Source: an uncultured Myxococcales bacterium (lineage in GTDB: Bacteria; Myxococcota_A; UBA9042; CAIXZC01). From it: a DNA stretch of 64,000 nt. Positions 53,501 to 59,544 of the stretch are shown one piece after another. Numbering within the stretch: the first letter of the stretch is position 1; every line of letters begins with the position of its first letter. The position numbers and the translations under genes were made by a program. The notes beneath the pieces were generated by a model that had not been told where the DNA came from, did not search any database, and saw nothing but the letters and a program-made list of their open reading frames with translations. The stretch is from positions 1-64,000 of the forward strand of contig CAITUV010000020.1 of assembly GCA_903895725.1 (NCBI GenBank), written 5' to 3'.

Positions 53501-53862
53501 CCCACAGCCCCCTGCCGTACCGGCTCCTTAACGGGACCGTGCTGGCCGACAACTGGGCGGGCCTGACCAGCGGCTCCATCAAGGTGGAGTTCCGGATCAG
53601 TGAGACCGGGCAGCCCGTCCCCTACCATCCGGGAGGCGGCACCGGCGGCTGCAGCTGGGCTGGCGGCATGTTCTTCTTCCCCTGGACCGCCACGGCCAGC
53701 AATGGGGACATCTGGGCGCCGGCCGGGACCTGCTCGGACTGGACCACTACCGGCGGCTCTGCCGGCGTCGGCCTGGGCGGCTACTCGCTCTCCCAGTGGA
53801 CCCAGTGGTGCCAGAATTTCCCATGCACGTGGGAAAGCCACCTGTACTGCCTCGAGCAGTAG
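50584..53862 (+). CDS. Giant Cys-rich repeat lipoprotein, paralogue 5, DUF1554-like C-terminus
   Basis: 1092 residues from GTG 50584, chosen because it yields a compact lipoprotein signal (MFRRAMLVLSVLSAAC). ATG 50599 would lack the basic n-region, while ATG 50446 has a strong GGAGG but adds a long polar leader. Cassette (about 70-250: GCFLDPCSQSSDCLSGWC, CEDECPAGWTC, LCRPC, GSFCGGLC), DNNCDGDVDE, then about 16 CTDDSC/CTVGDxC half-repeats with the conserved spacer (DGDACNGTLTCDKGK), two FCNGxExC units, a PKD-like domain (835-915) and a C-terminal domain with NGNLGGLAGADAKCQARADAA, typical of DUF1554/endostatin-like lectin folds. Probably a surface recognition protein on a disulfide stalk. Confidence 0.88.
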   Translation: MFRRAMLVLSVLSAACGGGAQVLETIPDSAEDSRTADMAAEVVLPTEIRTTETLLDLEPLDQSQTETGPQCEAGSGCFLDPCSQSSDCLSGWCVEHMGESVCSQTCEDECPAGWTCEQVAAALPDVVFICVSRFASLCRPCNTGTDCAGTGGTEDACISYGEEGSFCGGLCEPSGAASSQCPWGFVCKQAVTTDGIQVQQCVADAGVCPCTKTSVELGLWTACSVEGEHGECLGKRVCTADGLSECDAPTPSPDECDGLDNNCDGDVDEGTCDDGNSCTQDTCLGADGCEHVPVEGGECKDNNPCTVADHCESGVCVGDPVFCNDENPCTDDLCSENGGCKYAPNEAACDDSNPCTVADTCAAGQCSGFVIDCDCQDDSDCAPLDDGDACNGTLTCDKGKLPYLCAVAPGTEVQCPLPTGPDAPCLLASCDPESGKCTFVAGPDFAPCEDGDLCTLGDACSAGSCAAGASVNCNDGNPCTEDSCSSDSGCKHSPNSAACSDQDACTVGDKCQAGLCVPGTPLACDDANSCTLDTCTPEVGCTHAPLQGACDDANGCTQGDTCVASVCKPGMPVDCNDGNLCTDDVCNPAAGCVHSLNSNPCDDGDLCTTGDFCHLGACTGAKLLLCDDGNSCTDDSCAKGVGCVYKPNTSPCNDGNACTLLDSCSAGWCKGTQMLACNDANPCTDDSCDPLAGCIQTPNANPCNDGDLCTVGDVCAAAACKPGAPASCDDGAFCNGTESCLPAKGCQPGIPPTLADNVACTQDLCDEQADQVVHLPQDSLCDDKQFCNGSETCAPLSGGCLPGIGPVLDDGNACTLDSCDEPGDKVVHSPLGAPPVPGAITGPVQVTAGQSGVQYSVQPVQGATSYDWTLPQGAAVTAGTGTAAITVKFGANPGQVCVATVGSCGTSQPTCIGVTLQASEKRAFITSLKYNGNLGGLAGADAKCQARADAAGLGGTWKAWLSDSKTSASSRLTHSPLPYRLLNGTVLADNWAGLTSGSIKVEFRISETGQPVPYHPGGGTGGCSWAGGMFFFPWTATASNGDIWAPAGTCSDWTTTGGSAGVGLGGYSLSQWTQWCQNFPCTWESHLYCLEQ

Positions 53863-54005
53863 CGCACGCGACCGGTCCCGAATCAGCATCCGGGTCTGTC
53901 AGGAACCGGCCGAGGCGATGCGGTAACATTGAGGGGGCGGGCGAGGCAGGAGACCTGGGAACCCGTTGGACCCCGGAGTGATTCCCGGTCAGCAGGAACT
54001 CCAAC

Positions 54006-57000
54006 CTACTTGCACTGCTTCGCCCATGCCAGCCGAGCCAGGAAGTTCTGCAACAGCTTCGTGCGAACCGATGCCGTGCCGTTCATGAGGAAGTCCTGAT
54101 CCGACGTCGTCAGGATGAGACCCCGAGTCGGTGCCTGGACGCAGTAGGAGAACGCCAGTGCGTGCCCGTTCTTCGAGATCACGGTCGAAAGCCCCGGAGA
54201 GTTGGGAGTGGCCTCGCACGCATACCAGAAGTAATCGTAGGTCGCCACGGCATTCGGGTACTTCGCCCAGCACCCCTCGATCGTCACCGGCGAAAGCTGT
54301 CCCGAGACCGTCCCGGTCCAAGTGAACTGGCCGCCCAGGTTCTTCACGATGTTGGCGAACGCCTGGTTGCTCGGGAACGATGTCTGGTACTCCGACTGCA
54401 GGTAGACCCCTTTGCCGGACTGCACGAACCCCTGGATCGTGGCCTGCTGTTGGGCACTGATGGCCTCGACGCCGGACGAGATTACCAGGACGTCGTAGCC
54501 GGCCACGTTGTTGGCATCGTTCAGGAATGAGATCGGCTTCAGCGTGCCGGAGTGCCCTAGGCTGGCGAGGGCAGCCATCCACGTGTCGTCCTGCGTGTGG
54601 CCCGATGTCGTGGCCTCCGTCACGAGCACCTTGAGCACGGGCACCGGCGGCAGCGCACAGGCGTCGCACTGGCCCGGCCCGGGGCTTCCCGCCACGCACG
54701 TCCCAGTGCAGCACGTATTGCCCCCCTGGGTGCAGAGGGATCCATCGGGCAGTGGGGACGCATTGGTGCACGTGCCGTTGCCGTCGCACACGTCGGGGTC
54801 GCAGGTGGGCTGCGCCACCCCGGCTCCGCAGGGAAGCCCGGCCTTGAGATCCCCGTCGTCGCAGACCCCGGACAGGCAGACGTCGGGCCCGGAGCACTCT
54901 CCCACTCCGTTGCCGGCACACGCGACCCCGTCCGTTTTCGGGATGTCGCACTTGCCAGTCTTGGTGTTGCAGACCGGCTGGATGCAGCCGTTGGGCACGC
55001 CCGAGCAGTCCACGGGCGTGCCGCTGGCGCACGTCCCCGCAACGCACAAGTCCCCGGTCGTGCAGAGGCTGCCATCGTCGCACGGGCCCTCAACGGGCGA
55101 AAACACACACCCGATGGCCGGATTGCACGTGTCTGCCGTGCAGACCGATGAGTCATCGCACGGGAGTGTCGCCAGCGGCTTGCAGGCGCCGGCCTGGCAG
55201 ACGTCACCGGTGGTGCAGAGGTTGCCATCGCTGCACGGGACTGTGTTGTTGACATGCAGGCAGCCGGCAAGCGGCAGGCAGGAGTCGTCGGTGCACAGGT
55301 TGCCGTCGTCGCAGGGGAGTGCCCCGGTGCTGACGCACTTGCCCGCCTGGCACTGGTCACCGACGGTGCAGGCGTTGCCGTCGGAGCACGCCGCATCGGT
55401 CGGGTCGTGGGCGCAGACCCCCTGCCCGCCACAGCTATCCGCTGTGCATGGGTTGGCGTCGTCGCAATCCATGGGCGGGCCGGGCTGGCAGCTTCCCAGG
55501 AAGCACTCGTCGTTGAGCGTGCACGGGTTGCCGTCGCTGCACGGTCCGGACGCGGTCTTGTGGATGCACCCGAGGGCCGGGTCGCAGCTATCGCTGGTGC
55601 AGGTGTTGTCGTCGTCGCAGTCGATCCCGTCTCCGAAAACGCACTTCCCTTCCTTGCACGTGTCCCCTGCAGTGCAGGCGTTCCCGTCGTCACAGGGCTC
55701 GGAGTTGGGGGCAAACGCACACCCGGTCAATGGGGCGCAGGAATCGTTCGTGCATGGGTTGCCGTCGTTGCAAACCACCGCCGCTCCGGGAAGACAACCG
55801 CCGCCGTTGCACACGTCGCCCGTTGTACACGCGTTGGAATCGCTGCACGGGGCGTTGTTCGCCAGGTGGACGCAGCCGGTCAGAGTCGAGCACGAATCGT
55901 CGGTGCAGAGGTTTCCGTCGTCGCAGCTCACTCCACTTCCGAAAACGCACTTCCCTTCGTTGCACGTGTCCCCTGCGGTGCAGGCGTTTCCGTCGTCGCA
56001 CGGGAGGGCGTTGGCCAGGAAGACGCATCCGATTGCCGGTTCGCAGGAGTCATCGGTGCAGGGGTTCTCGTCGTCGCACACCGGTGCGGGCCCCCCAACG
56101 CAGCCGCCCTGAACACACGCGTCATCGAGCGTGCAGGCATTGCCATCGGAGCAGGGCGACACGTTGAACGTGTGCGAACAACCGGTCGCGGGCACACAAG
56201 AGTCGTCCGTGCAGGGATTCCCGTCGTTGCAGTTGACCTCGACTCCCGCCTGGCAGGCGCCGCCCACACAGGCGTCTGCCAGATTGCACAGGTCGCCATC
56301 GTCGCAGGGCAAGCCCTCCCCGGCGGGGACCAACCCGCACTGGCCGGTCACGGCATCACACTCGGGCTTGAGGCAGGGGGCGTTCACCCCCGTGGAGTCG
56401 GGGCAGGTGATCACCGTCCAGGATGCGACCTCGCACTTGTAGGGAAACTTGACCTTGTCGCAAATCAGCGTTCCGTTGCAGACGTCTCCGTCTTCGAGAG
56501 TCGCGCAGTCGCTGTCCTTCTGGCAGTCGCAGCTCACCGGCGTGCCGGCGCATTCGCCACCGTTGCAGATGTCCCCGACCGTGCAGACATCCTGATCGTC
56601 GCATGGCAGGGTGTTCGGTACATGGTCACAGCCGCCCTGTGCAGCGCACGAGTCCTCGGTGCAGGGGTTCTCGTCGTCGCAGTCGACGGCGTTTCCGACG
56701 CAGACGCCGGCAAGGCACTGGTCCGCAAGCGTGCAGGGGTTTCCGTCGAGACATTCCCCACCGTCCAGAGCCACCCACTCGCAACCGGTCTGCCCGTTGC
56801 AGGTATCCTGGGTGCACCCGTTGTCGTCGTTGCAGAGGTTGACGAAATCGCCGCCGACCTGGTCCGGCTCGTCCGTCTGGCCGTCGCAGTCGTCGTCGAT
56901 GCCGTTGCACGTCTCGGCTGCCGGGACCGCAGCACTGCAGTCCGTCAGCCCGGTCGGCCCACAGATGCGCAATCCGGTACACGTTCCCTGCTCATTGGCC

Positions 57001-57677
57001 GCCTGGCACGGGGTCGACAAGCCGAGCTGGATGGACGTGGCCGTGCAGGTGCATTCGCCTGCAGCGGAGACGCACAGGGAGAGGGTCGCCCCGCTCGTCG
57101 TGAGGGATGCTTCGCAGACAAAGCCGTCGGGGCAATCGTCGTCCTGGTCGCAGGCGGATCCGCAGAAGCTCCCGGCCTCTGCGTACGACACGCAAACGCC
57201 CTCCACCCCGTAGGATGTCCCGCAGTCGCTCTGCGTGGCGCAGGGACGACACAGCCTGGCGTGCGGCGAAACGCAGATGTATGTAACATCAGCCCCCCCC
57301 CCGTCCACCTGCTTGCAGGTCCAGCCGGCTGGGCATTCCTCGACACAGGTCTGGGAGCAGACCTTGTCTCCCATGTGCTCGACGCACCAGCCCGACAGAC
57401 AATCGCCGTTCTCATCGCAGGGGTCGAGGAAGCAGCCGTCGCCCGGCTTGCAGGCGGGTCCGAGCTCCCCGGCGACGTCGATGTCATCCAGCCCGGCATC
57501 CACCAGGTCGGTCATGTCCGCGGGCGGAAGGTCGGGGACGCCCGTGTCCTCCGAGGTCTCGTCGGGCTGCCCATTGCCTGGCACGTCCGTTCCCGTGTCC
57601 TTGGACTGAATGGTTGAAGAGCTGGAGCAGGACAACAGCCACATCCCGCCGGCAATCAGAGTGAGCAGGCGCACCAT
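54006..57677 (-). CDS. Giant Cys-rich repeat lipoprotein, paralogue 6, Rossmann-like C-terminus
   Basis: 1223 residues from ATG 57677 behind GGAGGGAATTCC; a 68-codon upstream extension is open but has no signal peptide logic. Lipobox LLSC. Cassette (about 80-260: GCFLDPCDENGDCLSGWC, CVEECPAGWTC, LCRPC, GSFCGSAC, DCPDGFVC), CNGIDDDCDGQTDE, then about 21 half-repeats and the conserved spacer (DGDVCNGTLICDKVK). Two repeat blocks around 55633 and 55939 are nearly identical (306-bp offset), a recent duplication. The C-terminal 210 residues form an alpha/beta domain (LKVLVTEATTSGHTQDDTW, YDVLVISSGVEAISAQQQ, VQSGKGVYLQSEYQ) resembling ThuA or glutamine-amidotransferase-like folds, with no nucleophile Cys at the expected elbow. 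Surface location inferred. Confidence 0.9.
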   Translation of the reverse strand: MVRLLTLIAGGMWLLSCSSSSTIQSKDTGTDVPGNGQPDETSEDTGVPDLPPADMTDLVDAGLDDIDVAGELGPACKPGDGCFLDPCDENGDCLSGWCVEHMGDKVCSQTCVEECPAGWTCKQVDGGGADVTYICVSPHARLCRPCATQSDCGTSYGVEGVCVSYAEAGSFCGSACDQDDDCPDGFVCEASLTTSGATLSLCVSAAGECTCTATSIQLGLSTPCQAANEQGTCTGLRICGPTGLTDCSAAVPAAETCNGIDDDCDGQTDEPDQVGGDFVNLCNDDNGCTQDTCNGQTGCEWVALDGGECLDGNPCTLADQCLAGVCVGNAVDCDDENPCTEDSCAAQGGCDHVPNTLPCDDQDVCTVGDICNGGECAGTPVSCDCQKDSDCATLEDGDVCNGTLICDKVKFPYKCEVASWTVITCPDSTGVNAPCLKPECDAVTGQCGLVPAGEGLPCDDGDLCNLADACVGGACQAGVEVNCNDGNPCTDDSCVPATGCSHTFNVSPCSDGNACTLDDACVQGGCVGGPAPVCDDENPCTDDSCEPAIGCVFLANALPCDDGNACTAGDTCNEGKCVFGSGVSCDDGNLCTDDSCSTLTGCVHLANNAPCSDSNACTTGDVCNGGGCLPGAAVVCNDGNPCTNDSCAPLTGCAFAPNSEPCDDGNACTAGDTCKEGKCVFGDGIDCDDDNTCTSDSCDPALGCIHKTASGPCSDGNPCTLNDECFLGSCQPGPPMDCDDANPCTADSCGGQGVCAHDPTDAACSDGNACTVGDQCQAGKCVSTGALPCDDGNLCTDDSCLPLAGCLHVNNTVPCSDGNLCTTGDVCQAGACKPLATLPCDDSSVCTADTCNPAIGCVFSPVEGPCDDGSLCTTGDLCVAGTCASGTPVDCSGVPNGCIQPVCNTKTGKCDIPKTDGVACAGNGVGECSGPDVCLSGVCDDGDLKAGLPCGAGVAQPTCDPDVCDGNGTCTNASPLPDGSLCTQGGNTCCTGTCVAGSPGPGQCDACALPPVPVLKVLVTEATTSGHTQDDTWMAALASLGHSGTLKPISFLNDANNVAGYDVLVISSGVEAISAQQQATIQGFVQSGKGVYLQSEYQTSFPSNQAFANIVKNLGGQFTWTGTVSGQLSPVTIEGCWAKYPNAVATYDYFWYACEATPNSPGLSTVISKNGHALAFSYCVQAPTRGLILTTSDQDFLMNGTASVRTKLLQNFLARLAWAKQCK

Positions 57678-57719
57678 GGAATTCCCTCCTGCAGCCACAA
57701 CCCGTTCGAGACTCCACGA

Positions 57720-57749
57720 ACGATAGCATGGGCCGATCAGGACGCGCAA
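57720..57749 (-). promoter_or_regulatory. Possible promoter for Cys-rich lipoprotein 6
   Basis: On the minus strand TTGCGC (57749-57744), 18 bp, TATCGT (57725-57720). The start codon is at 57677. Confidence 0.3.
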
Positions 57750-57794
57750 GTCCGGCCTCGGAGTGAATGGAATCACCGGAGGCGCCCTTTTCGC

Positions 57795-57823
57795 TTGACA
57801 TGGCAGGCGGTTTGGACTACTCA
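57795..57823 (+). promoter_or_regulatory. Predicted promoter for tRNA-Leu and downstream operon
   Basis: A perfect TTGACA (57795-57800) is followed after 17 bp by a weak TACTCA (57818-57823). Transcription would begin about 26 bp before the tRNA 5' end. No second promoter fits between the tRNA and the next start codon, which is 10 bp away. Confidence 0.45.
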
Positions 57824-57855
57824 AGGGCAGTTGTGACGGCTGTTTGAATGCCTGG

Positions 57856-57942
57856 GCGAGGATGGTGGAATTGGTAGACACGCAAGGTTGAGGTCCTTGT
57901 GGCCAATATGCGGCTGTGGGGGTTCGAGTCCCCCTCCTCGCA
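57856..57942 (+). tRNA. tRNA-Leu (anticodon GAG)
   Basis: An 87-nt cloverleaf. Acceptor stem GCGAGGA (57856-57862) pairs with TCCTCGC (57935-57941) and discriminator A57942. The D arm contains GGAATTGGTAGACAC. Anticodon stem CAAGG/CCTTG closes the loop TTGAGGT (anticodon GAG). A long class II variable arm (about 15 nt) follows, then T-arm GGGGG/CCCCC with TTCGAGT. The class II variable arm and A discriminator fit leucine. CCA is not encoded. Confidence 0.97.
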
Positions 57943-57952
57943 CTATGGAACC

Positions 57953-58390
57953 ATGACTCCGATTGTCCGATTTGCCCTCATTGCCATTGGTCTGTCCGCT
58001 GCGGCATGCTCCGCGGCACCGGAGGATGCTGCGCTGTCGGCATTCCGCTCCCTCTGCGAGGGAGACGAAGCGGCATTTCTGGACGGTCTCACGCCCGAAT
58101 CCAGGCGGCTCTACCAGGGGCTTGTCTCCCTCGATTCTGCCCGATTCTCCTGTCCGGGAGGGGCGGATGGAATCCAGGTCCGGGCGGCCGTTCTCCCGGC
58201 TCCGGCGGTCTCCAGCTCGACGGCGCAGGAGCCGGGCGAAGCCCAGGGAACCCGGACCGTGCTCGTCTCGACCGGGGGCGACGAGCATCTCGTAGGAATG
58301 GTCGAGCAGGACGGCGGCTGGAAGATCGACCTGTTCTGGGGGGAGGATTCCTCCTTTCTTCCCTTCTCCTCATCGCAGGAGAACCCATGA
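57953..58390 (+). CDS. Small lipoprotein, NTF2-like paralogue A
   Basis: 145 residues from ATG 57953, only 10 bp after the tRNA-Leu 3' end and without a clear Shine-Dalgarno sequence. Lipobox AAAC in MTPIVRFALIAIGLSAAACS. The mature part has a short helical segment (ALSAFRSLCEGDEAAFLDGL, then TPESRRLYQGL) and strands ending DGGWKIDLFWGED, like NTF2/DUF4878-type lipoproteins. The next gene encodes a shorter relative with the same TPES and DGWxIDL landmarks. The stop overlaps that gene's ATG by 4 bp. Function unknown. Confidence 0.82.
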   Translation: MTPIVRFALIAIGLSAAACSAAPEDAALSAFRSLCEGDEAAFLDGLTPESRRLYQGLVSLDSARFSCPGGADGIQVRAAVLPAPAVSSSTAQEPGEAQGTRTVLVSTGGDEHLVGMVEQDGGWKIDLFWGEDSSFLPFSSSQENP

Positions 58391-58800
58391 GACGGTCCCG
58401 GCCATCCCACCTCCTGCCTCTCCTCGCTCTGCTGCTGCTCTCGTGCTCGGACGTGTCCTCTCCGGGGGCCACCGTCCTGGCGGCAGTCGCCAGCGCCCGA
58501 GCAGGGGACCTGGATGGATTTGCAGCCCGCTTCACGCCCGAGTCGGCCCCGCTCCTCAGCGTGTTCTGGTCGGTCTCCACCCGGTACGGCTACCTCGACG
58601 ACGACAGTCTCCGTTACCTGGCCGATGCCGAAGTGGTGGCGGAGGAGATCCACGGAGAGCGGGCCCGGGTGGACATCCGCACCGCCGGCCGCAACGGCTT
58701 CCTCTGCCTGGCAGAGTCTGCCGACGGATGGCGAATCGACCTCCTGGCATCGGAAGACTGCAGCGGTCCAATTCCCACTGATGAAGAGGTACCCAGGTGA
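58387..58800 (+). CDS. Small lipoprotein, NTF2-like paralogue B
   Basis: 137 residues. ATG 58387 overlaps the preceding stop (ATGA). Signal MRRSRPSHLLPLLALLLLSC gives a lipidated Cys20. The helix AVASARAGDLDGFAARF, then TPESAPLLSVFW, and the strand DGWRIDLLASEDC align with its upstream neighbour, so the two arose by tandem duplication. Its stop overlaps the GTG start of the aldolase gene (GTGA). Role unknown. Confidence 0.82.
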   Translation: MRRSRPSHLLPLLALLLLSCSDVSSPGATVLAAVASARAGDLDGFAARFTPESAPLLSVFWSVSTRYGYLDDDSLRYLADAEVVAEEIHGERARVDIRTAGRNGFLCLAESADGWRIDLLASEDCSGPIPTDEEVPR

Positions 58801-59531
58801 GCTACCCGTTCGAGCTCGAAGTCCGACAGGAAATCGTCAAGGCCGCCCGCCTGATGCACTCCCGGAGTCTCATTGCCGGACATGACGGAAACATCTCGGT
58901 CCGCGTGGGACCGGGCAAGCTCGTCTGCACGCCGTCCGGAGTCAACAAGGGGTTCCTGGAAGAAAAGGACCTCGTGCTCGTGGATCTGGACGGGAAGTTG
59001 CTGCGAGGCGGTTCGGAGCCGTCTTCCGAGATCCGCATGCATCTCCAGGTCTACCGGAAGCGGCCCGACGTCGGCTGTGTGATCCACGCCCATCCGCCGC
59101 ATTGCGTGGCCTGCACGCTGGTCGGAATCCGACTGACCGAGCCGGTCGTTCCTGAGGCGGCCTTTGTCCTGGGCGCGGTTCCGACCGCACCCTATGCCAC
59201 GCCAGGGACCGACGAGGTCCCCCGTTCCATCGAGCCCTATATCGCCACCTGCCGGGGCGTCCTCCTCGAGCGACACGGCTCCCTCACCGTGGGGGCCGAC
59301 GTGCGGGAGGCTTACAACCGGCTCGAAGCGCTCGAGCACGTCGCCCAACTCCTCTTTCTGGCACGAAACCTCGGTGACGTGCCCCCCCTTTCCCAGACCC
59401 AGGTGGAAGGGCTCAAGGCCGTGGTCACCGCCCGCGGCCTGCCGTGGGGCTACCCTGATTCCAAGGGCTCCCCCGGACTGACGGATGTCATCGTGCAGAA
59501 GGTCATCGAGAAACTCCGGGACGGCCGGTAG
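58797..59531 (+). CDS. Class II aldolase/adducin-family protein (FucA-like)
   Basis: 244 residues from GTG 58797 (GAGGTA upstream; GTGA overlap with the previous stop). The class II aldolase fold is clear: GHDGNISVRVGPGKLVCTPSG (substrate phosphate site), GGSEPSSEIRMH with the catalytic Glu, and zinc ligands in IHAHPPH and LLERHGSLTVG. Homologues cleave L-fuculose-1-phosphate, L-ribulose-5-phosphate (epimerase) or methylthioribulose-1-phosphate. The substrate here is uncertain and no fucose or rhamnose genes adjoin. The link to two small lipoproteins and a tRNA in one transcript is unusual. Confidence 0.9.
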   Translation: MSYPFELEVRQEIVKAARLMHSRSLIAGHDGNISVRVGPGKLVCTPSGVNKGFLEEKDLVLVDLDGKLLRGGSEPSSEIRMHLQVYRKRPDVGCVIHAHPPHCVACTLVGIRLTEPVVPEAAFVLGAVPTAPYATPGTDEVPRSIEPYIATCRGVLLERHGSLTVGADVREAYNRLEALEHVAQLLFLARNLGDVPPLSQTQVEGLKAVVTARGLPWGYPDSKGSPGLTDVIVQKVIEKLRDGR

Positions 59532-59544
59532 GAGGTTCCAGCTC

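Noticed and set aside
10621..57677. Mobile element or prophage carrying the lipoprotein genes
   Set aside because: No transposase, integrase, phage genes or target duplications were seen; housekeeping genes (pgi, glgP, truD) are interspersed.
57678..57881. 68-codon upstream extension of Cys-rich lipoprotein 6
   Set aside because: It would overlap the tRNA gene on the opposite strand and bury the lipoprotein signal; ATG 57677 has a strong ribosome site.
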